This document shows positions 57,550 through 58,218 of a DNA stretch of 64,000 nucleotides, one piece after another. Positions within the stretch are counted from its first letter, which is position 1. Each line of letters opens with the position of its first letter. The notes beneath the pieces are model-generated. The model saw nothing but the letters and a program-made list of their open reading frames with translations. It was not told the origin of the DNA and did not search any database. Position numbers and translations under genes: made by a program. The DNA comes from Sinohyriopsis cumingii (Eukaryota; Mollusca; Bivalvia; Unionida; Unionidae). The stretch lies in the NCBI GenBank assembly GCA_028554795.2, contig CM068838.1, positions 132,743,768-132,807,767 on the forward strand, written 5' to 3'.

Positions 57550-58015
57550 GTGGAAAATCAACACAAAATGATACCATATGCAAGTTATTGCAATCTTCAA
57601 TGATTATAGTCATTTTCCTTGTTATTCTTTAAATTAGAATTCATCGGAGATGGCTGTTTCTAAAAACAAAAAAGACTTGACAACACTCACTCACCTACAA
57701 ATTAACACAATAGATAGCTTGCCAAAGATACCAACATTTAATTTTTTTAATAACAATGCACATGCATTTTTGTCAGATTGACTCATCTTGGGCGTGTAAA
57801 AACTGCCATCCTAATCGGCCTGTACTATAACCAACATTCTAATTTAATTAATTCCAGACAACAAGGTCACCAGCATGTTCACCCCTTATCAAGGCCAGGT
57901 TTGTCAAGGGATAGGATGCGCCAGAGAAATCAGCACAGCCCCAGCAAAGTGCCATGCCAGCGTCTTGGGAATCTTGTCATCTGGGATACTAATGGTCTTT
58001 CTGGCTAATTACTAA
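4840..58015 (+). CDS. CD109: CD109-like thioester-containing protein (A2M/complement superfamily), 3' 14 exons; 5' end outside window
   Basis: This spans fourteen exons that join in phase into a 664-residue C-terminal part ending in TAA at 58013-58015 (lengths 141, 148, 177, 130, 163, 87, 178, 203, 168, 63, 119, 154, 106 and 158 bp; introns 0.76 to 7.2 kb). Residue numbers below count from the first codon at 4840. Seen: end of the pre-thioester region (1-96), thioester GCGEQ (116-120), alpha-helical thioester domain (about 97-410), following beta domain, MG8/receptor-binding domain (about 487-612), and a Cys-rich hydrophobic tail (613-664). Family knowledge: such proteins are secreted or GPI-anchored and use an internal Cys-Gln thioester to bind surfaces or proteases, acting in innate immunity or TGF-beta control. 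The GPI-like tail and lack of C3a/C345C features favour CD109 or iTEP over A2M or C3. No start codon or signal peptide is visible, because the 5' exons precede the window. The gene name is a family-level call; an invertebrate TEP paralogue is equally possible. Confidence 0.9.
4981..6210 (+). other. Intron 1, first part: no gene recognised
   Basis: AT-rich non-coding sequence. The only structure I see is a 32-bp perfect tandem duplication at 5314-5377 that carries an acceptor-like TTTTTCAG and a donor-like GGGTAA in each copy. Confidence 0.6.
5314..5377 (+). repeat. 32-bp tandem duplication with splice-like borders
   Basis: Two copies, 5314-5345 and 5346-5377, identical except for the last base. 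Each holds TTTTTCAG, then a six-codon stretch, then GTAA. It is too short to be credited as an exon, and the chain from exon 1 to 10334 is in phase without it. Confidence 0.85.
6211..8291. repeat. 42/44-bp minisatellite array, left part
   Basis: Roughly 48 tandem units of about 42 bp occur here, with blocks GTGTCCTATTAATGAG, ATTTGATTCATTTAGATG and CAGCTAGG. A 44-bp variant with CCTTTTAATCTGTAA dominates from about 7750 to 8280. The dominant unit is divisible by three, hence several short open frames on both strands that are not genes. The array is interrupted at the TTAA at 8288-8291 by a transposon and resumes at 9491. Confidence 0.95.
8292..9490. mobile_element. piggyBac-type non-autonomous element (TTAA target), copy A with internal duplication
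   Basis: The ends are CCCTTTACCTCAT and ATGAGGTAAAGGG, a perfect terminal inverted repeat. They are flanked on both sides by TTAA (8288-8291, 9491-9494). The two halves of the host minisatellite join cleanly across one TTAA, which gives a visible empty site. TTAA targets and CCC...GGG ends are the hallmark of piggyBac superfamily elements. No transposase is visible in 1,199 bp. An internal segment of about 408 bp is duplicated in tandem (from 8381 and from 8789). It shares family with 29492-30274. Confidence 0.88.
9491..9655. repeat. 42/44-bp minisatellite array, right part
   Basis: About four further units of the 6211-8291 array continue after the transposon insertion and stop at about 9655. 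Confidence 0.93.
9675..9870. mobile_element. Foldback MITE, copy 1
   Basis: The left arm TATACTTGCTTACCGAGTC and the right arm TTGACTTATAAGCAAGTA are imperfect inverted repeats. Inner inverted blocks carry GATCTGCTG and GGGTCTATG. The same pattern is seen at 20640, 28207, 37299 and 53661. There is no coding capacity. Confidence 0.65.
9871..10333 (+). other. Intron 1, last part: no gene recognised
   Basis: AT-rich intron sequence without repeats that I recognise. It ends in the acceptor TTTACCATTGTAG before exon 2. Confidence 0.6.
10334..10481 (+). CDS. CD109: TEP exon 2: PEG linker up to the thioester domain
   Basis: This exon is not evident from long open frames, because its + frame is short. 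It starts PEGRQVRRSEQ directly after the LVE of exon 1, restoring the family's LVE-PEG motif. It ends ...GSVMITFSASG, with a codon split after one base (phase 1) that is completed by the GA of exon 3 to give GD. It covers residues 48-96 plus the split Gly97. Asn67-Lys-Thr is a sequon. R51-x-x-R54-R55 is a basic cluster that could be protease-sensitive. Donor GTAGGT at 10482. Confidence 0.85.
10648..10762. repeat. 45-bp tandem repeat, about 2.5 copies
   Basis: GCTTTGCAGACATCATCCTG recurs at about 45-bp spacing, separated by ATATAAGTTTGGAT. Confidence 0.8.
10890..12060. repeat. Degenerate ~150-bp intronic repeats enclosing a 45-bp array
   Basis: Loose copies of a unit of about 150 bp recur here (AAAACTGCTCAACAGAATT, GACCAAATTTGAC, CATCAAATATGGCTGCC). 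The same family appears at 13553-14187 and 14460-14770. At 10980-11418 a tighter array of about nine 45-bp units is built on GTGACAGAAAGCTTCCAGAC and CATTCTACTATCAAAA. Confidence 0.8.
12236..13060 (+). pseudogene. Decayed non-LTR retrotransposon: C-terminal reverse transcriptase relic
   Basis: Three segments on the + strand resemble the end of a CR1/RTE/jockey-like RT. They are DKTKVLMITSKQR near 12256, then DNCNVILRNTSNKNIYRLF, then LQKRACRLILEFIGN with a following NNMVPLYLNEI (to about 13043). The order matches the family's KTKVM, (L)DYC, LQ(K/N)RA and P-x-YL blocks. Frameshifts and stops break the frame, and an internal 70-bp tandem array interrupts it. It is a dead fragment, and the clade is not resolved. 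Confidence 0.65.
12311..12652. repeat. 70-bp tandem array, about 5 copies, inside the LINE relic
   Basis: GACAACAATTTGAATCTTAA starts at 12361, 12431, 12501 and 12571, a strict 70-bp period, with a degenerate start at 12641. The unit covers the coding segment reading LNLKLNEL, so the repeat arose by amplification of LINE sequence after insertion. Confidence 0.92.
13384..13428. repeat. (GT)n microsatellite
   Basis: An almost pure GT run of about 45 bp. A shorter (ATT)n run follows at about 13522-13551. Confidence 0.97.
13553..14180. repeat. Degenerate ~150-bp intronic repeats
   Basis: Same family as 10890-12060. The phrases CAAATATGGCTGCCACTACT, CAAAACTGCTGAACAGAATT and AAATATGGTCACTGTTAGT recur at about 150-bp spacing. 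Confidence 0.7.
14193..14446 (-). mobile_element. tRNA-derived SINE (family 1), full length, minus strand
   Basis: On the minus strand the head reads GAGTGGCTGAGTGGTCTAAAG, a Leu/Ser-tRNA-like A box region. A B-box-like GGGTTGGAGTCTC, a conserved body, and a tail GGCATTAAACCCTACAACAA follow. A 12-bp target duplication GATATGGCTACT flanks it (14181-14192 and 14447-14458). It interrupts one of the degenerate intronic repeats. Further copies are at 19864, 20028, 25494, 26333, 34936, 37775/41359 and 53806. Confidence 0.9.
14460..15187 (+). other. Intron 2 end: degenerate repeat, then unrecognised sequence
   Basis: 14460-14770 belongs to the degenerate ~150-bp repeat family. The open frame across 14857-15187 has no family resemblance before the splice site and is intron read-through. 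The acceptor CTTATTTTTCCAG ends at 15187. Confidence 0.6.
15188..15364 (+). CDS. CD109: TEP exon 3: thioester exon (GCGEQ)
   Basis: This is 177 bp, phase 1 to phase 1, residues 98-155 plus split Gly97 and Gly156. It reads DIMGPTVQSLGNLLQMPYG, then C117-G-E-Q120-N-M, then ITIVPNIFVSKYLQ. GD(I/V)xGP, the run into MPYGCGEQNM and the PNI.....YL helix are diagnostic of the A2M/complement thioester domain. Cys117 and Gln120 form the internal thioester in this family. Donor GTAAGT at 15365 is consensus. Confidence 0.97.
15365..15831 (+). other. Intron 3 start: no gene recognised
   Basis: AT-rich sequence with no gene and no repeat that I can assign. Confidence 0.5.
15832..16654 (-). mobile_element. 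pogo/Tigger-type DNA transposon deletion derivative
   Basis: The ends CCGTATATACTC and GAGTATATACAG are inverted and flanked by TA on both sides (15830-15831, 16655-16656), as in Tc1/mariner-pogo elements. On the minus strand an open stretch reads AKSFRKCCISNAMDGTEDD and continues to an acidic tail ending DTEPDFEGF and a stop at 16139. The SF+KCGISNALDGTED and acidic ...EFEGF ending are typical of the C terminus of pogo/Tigger transposases. The DDE catalytic core and DNA-binding domain are missing in this 823-bp copy. Confidence 0.8.
16657..18360. other. Intron 3 middle: no gene recognised
   Basis: No confident gene or repeat. Near 17150-17200 a + frame fragment (FSIQDHGTICLGN region) faintly recalls the end of non-LTR reverse transcriptases, but it is too short to claim. 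A minus-strand open frame at 17662-17913 shows no family I recognise. Confidence 0.4.
18365..19470 (+). pseudogene. DIRS-type retroelement relic: end of RNase H and tyrosine recombinase
   Basis: On the + strand, in shifting frames, the order is HIPRRLDVLANTLSRKG (18441-18490), then KWFLHQSVFTQI, then MILMAPLIWNKFSVTDLL (18680-18730), then KAYKGKWHVFRNWCNTHNI (18780-18830), and finally DPVCNLKHNLKCTDK (19326-19370). The first three match the RNase H to linker part of DIRS-like polyproteins. The fourth and fifth match the N-terminal and CPVRAL-x-x-YL parts of DIRS tyrosine recombinases. Stops and frameshifts show it is dead. The assignment is by motif memory only. Confidence 0.6.
19500..19680. 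repeat. Short-unit minisatellite (CCCAAATA-type)
   Basis: Imperfect units of about 10 to 20 bp built on ACCCAAATAC and CCCAGATA lie here. The alternating open frames (Thr/Pro/Asn/Ile rich) are by-products. Confidence 0.85.
19864..19987 (+). mobile_element. SINE family 1, 5'-truncated
   Basis: Only the 3' half is present: GGTTCTTCCCGGGGTTTTCC, CACCATTAATACTGGCC-like body with a small internal ACATTAAT duplication, then GGCGTTAAACCCTACAACAA. Confidence 0.88.
20028..20057 (-). mobile_element. SINE family 1 tail fragment, minus strand
   Basis: TTGTTGTTGTAGGGTTTAAC is the reverse complement of the SINE tail, about 40 bp from the end of the + copy at 19864-19987, giving a tail-to-tail pair. Confidence 0.75.
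20058..20639. other. Intron 3: no gene recognised
   Basis: AT-rich sequence. A minus-strand open frame at 20178-20420 has no recognisable family. Confidence 0.45.
20640..20845. mobile_element. Foldback MITE, copy 2 (decayed)
   Basis: It carries the inner blocks seen in the other copies: TGTACAGACCCAGATTTGCC at the left, and CAGATCAGGGTCAGTGTTG plus GCAGTAGGATTTACTTATAA at the right. Confidence 0.6.
20955..22330. repeat. 48-bp minisatellite array
   Basis: About 28 units of mostly 48 bp (for example 21421 and 21469), built on CAACAGTGTATCTGGGAATT, TGTCATGGTGAAGTTCATTA and TGAAGAGT. The unit is a multiple of three, so 60- to 160-codon frames appear on both strands. They share no coding bias with the TEP exons. 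Confidence 0.95.
22331..22534 (+). other. Intron 3 end
   Basis: Unique sequence that ends in the strong acceptor TTTTCTTTCATCAG before exon 4. Confidence 0.6.
22535..22664 (+). CDS. CD109: TEP exon 4: thioester-domain helices with a Cys-x-Cys insertion
   Basis: This is 130 bp, phase 1 to 2, residues 157-198 plus split Gly156 and Trp199. It reads YQRELQYQHSDGSFSAFGEQ, then GACSCMRGPDNEKTTTGVPG, then SSW. The first part matches YQREL-x-Y-x-x-x-DGSFSAFG of CD109. The usual short D-x-SGSTW link is expanded by roughly 17 to 20 residues with two Cys. Donor GTTTGT at 22665. Confidence 0.95.
22729..22887. mobile_element. hAT-type MITE, 159 bp
   Basis: The ends CAGTGCTGTCCAACC and GGTTGGATAGCACTG are inverted repeats. 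They are flanked by the 8-bp duplication CACTAGTG / CACTAATG (22721-22728, 22888-22895). CAG...CTG ends with 8-bp targets are the hAT signature, and the GGCCC-type interior resembles Charlie-like elements. Confidence 0.88.
23425..23587 (+). CDS. CD109: TEP exon 5: thioester domain with catalytic-type His
   Basis: This is 163 bp, phase 2 to 0, residues 200-253. It reads LSAFVLKSFAQTFRL and ends DGSFIEPGNVIHREMQ. (S)W-LSAFVLKSF continues across the exon 4 junction. His249 in VIHREM aligns with the His of complement C3-type thioester domains (VIHQEM), which favours ester bond formation to hydroxyl groups. Acceptor TTATTTCAG, donor GTTTGT. Confidence 0.96.
24081..24258. repeat. 43-bp tandem repeat, 4 copies
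   Basis: AATGGGAATGGCTTAAATGC recurs four times at 43-bp spacing, followed by GGGAAAGTTTG. Confidence 0.92.
25494..25727 (+). mobile_element. SINE family 1, full length
   Basis: A GAGTGGCCGAGTGGTCTAAA head (A box), GGTTCAAGTCTCG (B box), body and 3' GGCATTAAG. A 10-bp target duplication AGAGAAGAGG lies at 25484-25493 and 25728-25737. Confidence 0.92.
26029..26115 (+). CDS. CD109: TEP exon 6: thioester-domain helix
   Basis: This is 29 codons, phase 0 at both ends, residues 254-282. It begins SETSQGFGLTAYILIAIQEA, matching the family pattern G-x-x-x-LTAY(V/I)LIAL that follows VIHxEM. Donor GTAAGT at 26116. Confidence 0.95.
26333..26508 (+). mobile_element. SINE family 1, 5'-truncated
   Basis: It starts in the body (GGATTTGGCTAATGTGGG), lacks the tRNA-like head, and ends GGCGTTAAACCCCACAACAA with a (CAA)n tail. 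A CA-rich microsatellite follows at 26520-26558. Confidence 0.9.
26590..27710. repeat. Degenerate ~90-190-bp intronic repeats
   Basis: Repeated phrases CCAGTCTGACATCCACTAG, GATTGGCTATATATACACTG, GTTGTGACCAAAAGACTTCT and GATATCCAGTTGGTCTGAAA lie about 85-95 bp apart between 26760 and 27350. A looser version with longer units continues to 27710 and recurs at 49340-49960. Confidence 0.8.
27711..28206 (+). other. Intron 6: no gene recognised
   Basis: AT-rich, with nothing assignable. Confidence 0.5.
28207..28315. mobile_element. Foldback MITE, copy 3 (short)
   Basis: CTTACAAATCAAGTTCACTG at the left and ACATAACTTGTAAGTGAG at the right are inverted. GACCCATAATGCACTGGTAG and CTAGGTCTGTGCAGTTTGC match other copies, notably 37299-37511. 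Confidence 0.65.
28533..28710 (+). CDS. CD109: TEP exon 7: thioester-domain helices
   Basis: This is 178 bp, phase 0 to 1, residues 283-341. It reads YTAVAARAISYLKNNIGNID, then NSYHHALAAYAFAVSGDASA, then AQEAMSRLKSN. It matches the family helices A-x-x-YLxxN and D-x-Y-x-LAL-x-(T/A)YAL. Acceptor TAATTTCAG, donor GTATGT. Confidence 0.96.
28711..29487 (+). other. Intron 7 start: no gene recognised
   Basis: AT-rich, no coding similarity or repeat recognised. Confidence 0.5.
29492..30274. mobile_element. piggyBac-type non-autonomous element, copy B
   Basis: The ends are identical to copy A (CCCTTTACCTCAT...ATGAGGTAAAGGG), between TTAA at 29488-29491 and TTAA at 30275-30278. The 783-bp body matches copy A but has only one copy of the ~408-bp segment. 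Many differences are CpG in copy A versus TG or CA here. Confidence 0.88.
30689..30994 (+). mobile_element. tRNA-derived SINE (family 2), full length
   Basis: The head TGGCCTAGTGGTTAGAGTG (A box) and GGGTTCGATCCCC (B box) are intact Pol III promoter boxes. The body carries GTGTCAGGATAATGTGACTG and a 3' end AAAAATCCAAATCACACA. Body and tail match the copy at 51555-51863. Confidence 0.9.
30995..32140 (+). other. Intron 7 middle: no gene recognised
   Basis: AT-rich. The stretch at 31163-31207 (CCATTCACTACTTGTATA, GATGTGAATGGTAAAT) repeats one at about 30518-30560, so the two flank the SINE. Nothing else was identified. Confidence 0.5.
32143..34830 (+). pseudogene. DIRS-type retroelement relic: gag, reverse transcriptase and RNase H
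   Basis: In order: a 39-bp coding tandem repeat (32170-32400), a gag-like part with DYEDDDALSIVVDSSEFE (32796-32850) and WDKLSGKQYRKIL, then RT with DLQDIYLHIPI (33769-33801), HKYLCFCLDQEVFQFQVLPF and ISSAPRVFTQVMGLVAAYY (33820-33940), and FDDWL (33968-33982), the YxDD motif with Phe. RNase H follows with SLHINSLEMKAVFLALQ (34504-34554) and YIPGKMNALANSLSR (34718-34762). This block order and the LPFGI-SSAPRVFT, HIPGK-N-x-LA-x-x-LSR motifs are typical of DIRS-like polyproteins. There are multiple frame breaks. No recombinase was found here, but a YR relic of this type lies at 18780-19470. Confidence 0.75.
32170..32400 (+). repeat. ~39-bp coding tandem repeat in the gag-like region
   Basis: GAGGTAGAGCACTG / GAGGTTGAGCAC recurs about six times at roughly 39-bp spacing. 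It encodes variants of EVEHCDSGLHTP, so the repeat is amplified in frame within the element. Confidence 0.85.
34936..35176 (-). mobile_element. SINE family 1, full length, minus strand
   Basis: Tail, body and tRNA-like head lie on the minus strand. The 14-bp target duplication TCCTGGTGGGGTGA lies at 34922-34935 and 35177-35190. Confidence 0.93.
35191..35527 (+). other. Intron 7 end
   Basis: Unique AT-rich sequence with nothing recognised. Ends in the acceptor TTTACTTTTCAG. Confidence 0.5.
35528..35730 (+). CDS. CD109: TEP exon 8: end of thioester domain
   Basis: This is 203 bp, phase 1 to 0, residues 343-409 plus split Asp342. It contains SSQVELHGYAVLTHLKLYSL and ends LTLRSENGGFESTQ. It matches the family's (D/V)E-x-x-(A/G)YA-LL helix and the final N-GGF-x-STQDT motif that closes the alpha-6/alpha-6 barrel. 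Donor GTTTGC. Confidence 0.97.
35731..36542 (+). other. Intron 8 with (TA)n microsatellite
   Basis: AT-rich intron. A pure (TA)n run covers about 36158-36221 and (ATT)n lies near 36471-36492. Acceptor CCACTATTGCAG. Confidence 0.8.
36543..36710 (+). CDS. CD109: TEP exon 9: DTVVGLQALAEYA, start of the domain after the thioester barrel
   Basis: This is 56 codons, phase 0 at both ends, residues 410-465. It starts DTVVGLQALAEYATITGQ, directly continuing STQ-DT-VV-LQAL of the family. The remainder, with IKLSIKARKL and NSLLFQQQE, fits the beta-rich (CUB-like) segment between the thioester domain and MG8. Donor GTACTA. Confidence 0.96.
37299..37511. mobile_element. Foldback MITE, copy 4 (best preserved)
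   Basis: Inverted arms of about 33 bp: ACCATATACACCTGCTTATA at the left against TATAAATGGGTATTTATGGT at the right. Inner inverted blocks carry GACCCTAATCTGCTG and CAGATCTATGTCTG. Confidence 0.8.
37775..37986 (+). mobile_element. SINE family 1, 5' part, split by the 37987-41354 insertion
   Basis: The intact head GTGGCCAAGTGGTCTAAAGC, B box GAGTTCGAGTCTCGG and body run to GCCTATCA, where foreign sequence starts. The missing 3' part resumes at 41355 (ATCATGTGCTGAAAAATGG). Confidence 0.93.
37987..38450. repeat. 464-bp terminal direct repeat, left copy
   Basis: Identical in length and, as read, in sequence to 40891-41354. It holds an AATAAA at about 38039 (+ strand) and a GC-box-like GGGCGGAG on the minus strand at about 38410-38419. 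Confidence 0.93.
40479..40799 (-). CDS. Hypothetical 106-codon open frame inside the insertion
   Basis: It starts 92 bp inside the right terminal repeat, reading away from it. The product begins MYAEHFWSNIESSLRIKCMK and is rich in Cys and aromatics toward the C terminus. I recognise no family. It has the position of a first ORF after an LTR, but nothing proves it is expressed. Confidence 0.25.
   Translation of the reverse strand: MYAEHFWSNIESSLRIKCMKSLENSTRWLWMGTFDNYSYDRYRLVLPDAFMYVLLPPRLECMQQNKLCKHNIVDFGQILAIVPAKDEKSCVQKQLSCSCKACHKPG
40891..41354. repeat. 464-bp terminal direct repeat, right copy
   Basis: See the left copy; same ends, GGTATCACGG and CGTTATACC. It is followed by the second ATCA and the 3' part of the interrupted SINE. 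Confidence 0.93.
41359..41400 (+). mobile_element. SINE family 1, 3' part after the insertion
   Basis: TGTGCTGAAAAATGGCGTTAAACCCTACAACAA completes the SINE begun at 37775. Confidence 0.92.
41401..42500 (+). other. Intron 9: no gene recognised
   Basis: AT-rich sequence. Small open frames near 41780-41980 on both strands lack any recognisable family. Confidence 0.5.
42505..42910. repeat. 48-bp minisatellite array
   Basis: About eight units of 48 bp built on GCACTAAAGTTGATCTATGA and ATTAGATCCATATTTCCAAC, alternating with a variant ATGAATCGCTAAAG. Confidence 0.93.
42911..43884 (+). other. Intron 9 end: no gene recognised
   Basis: Unique AT-rich sequence that ends in the acceptor TATTTTCATTTCAG. 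Confidence 0.5.
43885..43947 (+). CDS. CD109: TEP exon 10: short beta-strand exon
   Basis: This is 21 codons, phase 0 at both ends, residues 466-486. The start, IPDGMDEVIVTATGSGMP, is followed by LLS, and fits the strand before the receptor-binding domain, where the family has xxxVxVxAxGxGxAL. Donor GTAAGT at 43948. It would be missed by open-frame length but is supported by phase and position. Confidence 0.88.
43948..46055 (+). other. Intron 10 with degenerate repeats
   Basis: Traces of the foldback MITE lie at about 44070-44125. Diffuse repeats lie at 44500-45250 (GAGTTTTGGCCCTTC, GATGATGACCAGAGTTAT). No gene recognised. Acceptor TTGTAATATCAG. Confidence 0.55.
46056..46174 (+). CDS. CD109: TEP exon 11: start of MG8/receptor-binding domain
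   Basis: This is 119 bp, phase 0 to 2, residues 487-525 plus split Arg526. It begins MTYIYNVNDSGRDSTIYSK and ends ESIIVVNTCFGSR. It matches the family's xxYN strand and the x-L-x-(V)C strand, whose Cys pairs with the Cys in the later FC strand. The basic furin-like cluster of vertebrate CD109 between these strands is not seen. Donor GTAAGT. Confidence 0.92.
46175..47347 (+). other. Intron 11 start: no gene recognised
   Basis: No coding similarity. A loose diverged repeat (CACCAAATTTGGTTCATATG) is seen near 46866. Confidence 0.5.
47348..48050. repeat. ~39/40-bp minisatellite array
   Basis: About 17 units of CAATTTAAGTCAAGATAGCT followed by GACCTTGTGAAAAAAGTAC, with length variation in the A run. 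Confidence 0.95.
48430..48980. repeat. Degenerate ~110-125-bp intronic repeats
   Basis: Recurring TTTTGATCAAACTTGGTATA, TATGCTTATATCATTAGGAT and GTTTGATAATGAGCAAGATC at roughly regular spacing, about five copies. Confidence 0.75.
49024..49177 (+). CDS. CD109: TEP exon 12: receptor-binding domain
   Basis: This is 154 bp, phase 2 to 0, residues 527-577. It contains PMLLTKVKLPSGFVAEEESF and ends SRIEADGRDLNVYVEN. It matches the family's G-MA-(L/V)-V-LPSGF-(V/T)-x-(E/D) motif and the VxxIExxxxxLxVYxE strand. Acceptor TATTTTTTCAG, donor GTAAGA. Confidence 0.96.
49340..49960. repeat. Degenerate intronic repeats related to 26590-27710
   Basis: CATCCAGTATGGCCGCCACA, GACAATCTTGTTA and ATATCTAGTTGATTGAAAAT recur at about 180-190-bp spacing. 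A poly-C stretch lies at about 49967-49981. Confidence 0.75.
49961..51554 (+). other. Intron 12 middle: no gene recognised
   Basis: AT-rich sequence. Open frames at 50780-51272 lack family resemblance. GCAGAATTGGTGTGCAGCCT at 51111 and GAGGCTGCACACCAGTCTAT at 51210 form a partial inverted pair about 80 bp apart. Confidence 0.45.
51555..51863 (+). mobile_element. tRNA-derived SINE (family 2), second copy
   Basis: Head GTGGTTAGGGCGTCC and B box GGGTTCAAACCCC. The body is the same as at 30689-30994 (GTGTCAGGATAATGTGACTG) and the tail is AAAAATCCGAATCACACA. Confidence 0.9.
51930..52745 (+). pseudogene. DIRS-type gag-region relic
   Basis: The + frame reads TTCLSCMDCKRIDGC and AVWSHGVRDLAKCRQTHQER (51980-52080), a Cys/His-rich start. 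Serine/proline-rich coding sequence follows, with amplified GAG/GGAGC-type repeats like those at 32170-32400. I read it as the 5' part of the same kind of retroelement as the 32143-34830 relic. Stops break it after about 52230. The assignment is weaker than for the RT-bearing relic. Confidence 0.4.
52790..53300. repeat. Degenerate ~150-bp intronic repeats
   Basis: About three copies carry TGGCCAATTTTAAT / GGCCAGTTTTAATCAAACT and AATGTGGCTTCCATAGCAAAC. Confidence 0.7.
53457..53562 (+). CDS. CD109: TEP exon 13: end of receptor-binding domain
   Basis: This is 106 bp, phase 0 to 1, residues 578-612 plus split Asp613. It reads VKPGSEACFQVKLLQTAKVT and ends PTPIITMDYYDP. It matches the family's (C)FxV strand and the closing V-x-D-YY-(E/D)-P motif. 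Cys585 should pair with the Cys of exon 11. Donor GTCAGT. Confidence 0.96.
53661..54104. mobile_element. Foldback MITE, copy 5, split by a SINE
   Basis: The left half 53661-53805 (AGAGTCCAACTGCAAACAAC, GACCCTGATCTGCC) and the right half 54036-54104 (GGTGGACTCAACTTACAAGC) are inverted arms of the family also seen at 37299. The SINE at 53806-54035 lies in between. Confidence 0.8.
53806..54035 (-). mobile_element. SINE family 1, minus strand, nested in a MITE
   Basis: Minus-strand SINE with tail GTTGTGGGGTTTAACGCC and head CAAGTGGTATAAAAC. The 14-bp target duplication TCATGTGACAGCAG / TCATGCGACAGCAG lies at 53792-53805 and 54036-54049. Confidence 0.93.
54105..55080 (+). other. Intron 13: no gene recognised
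   Basis: AT-rich, without assignable repeat or coding region. Confidence 0.5.
55081..56740. repeat. Degenerate intronic repeats (GTGGATGGCTTG / GGTCAAGGTCA type)
   Basis: Phrases such as ACCAAACTTTGTGGATGG, GGGTAAGGAAGAACCC-like blocks and GGTCAAAGGTCAAGGTCA-like blocks recur about nine times at irregular 120-200-bp spacing (from 55120, 55449, 55573, 55770, 56184, 56657 and others). I see no gene. Confidence 0.75.
56014..56092 (-). mobile_element. tRNA-like SINE head fragment, minus strand
   Basis: On the minus strand: TTAGCTCAGTTGGTAGAGCA (A box), a Thr-TGT-like anticodon arm (GGATTTGTAATCC) and GGGTTCAATACTC (B box). The acceptor stem does not pair, so it is a tRNA-derived repeat and not a functional tRNA gene. 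It differs from both SINE families above. Confidence 0.65.
56741..57857 (+). other. Intron 13 end with (TA)n(GA)n microsatellite
   Basis: (TA)n followed by (GA)n covers about 57478-57549. The rest is unique. A branch-like CTAAT and the acceptor AATTAATTCCAG end at 57857. Confidence 0.7.
57858..58015 (+). CDS. CD109: TEP terminal exon 14: Cys-rich C terminus and GPI-like tail, stop codon
   Basis: This is 158 bp entering in phase 1. The two first bases complete Asp613, so the protein runs DYYDP-D-NKVTSMFTPYQG. The exon encodes residues 614-664: Cys628, Cys633 and Cys644, small residues STAPA (638-642), then a hydrophobic run VLGILSSGILMVFL (648-661) followed by ANY and TAA. A C-terminal hydrophobic stretch after small residues is what a GPI-anchor signal looks like, as in CD109. 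The exon is a GC-richer island in AT-rich sequence. Evidence is phase, acceptor quality, composition and tail logic, not strong motif conservation. Confidence 0.8.
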
Positions 58016-58212
58016 AGGGAACACAAAGATTAATGTTAAATGCCCATGTCTCTTAAAGAACTAATAACGTGTAAGCTTTATGTCGTACAAGTCTTACCAA
58101 CATGAAAAAGACAATTGGTACTATTTAGTAACAATGAATGTACACATGTATAATATGCAGGTCTGTATTAATGTATTTTCTGACATTTTTTAATTCTTAA
58201 TTATCATTCAGC

Positions 58213-58218
58213 AATAAA
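58213..58218 (+). terminator. Candidate proximal poly(A) signal
   Basis: AATAAA about 200 bp after the stop codon, the first canonical hexamer downstream. Confidence 0.4.

Noticed and set aside
57641..57669. Alternative terminal exon after TTAAATTAG at 57637
   Set aside because: It would add only about eight residues before a stop and has no Cys or hydrophobic tail. The exon at 57858 fits phase, composition and family tail better.
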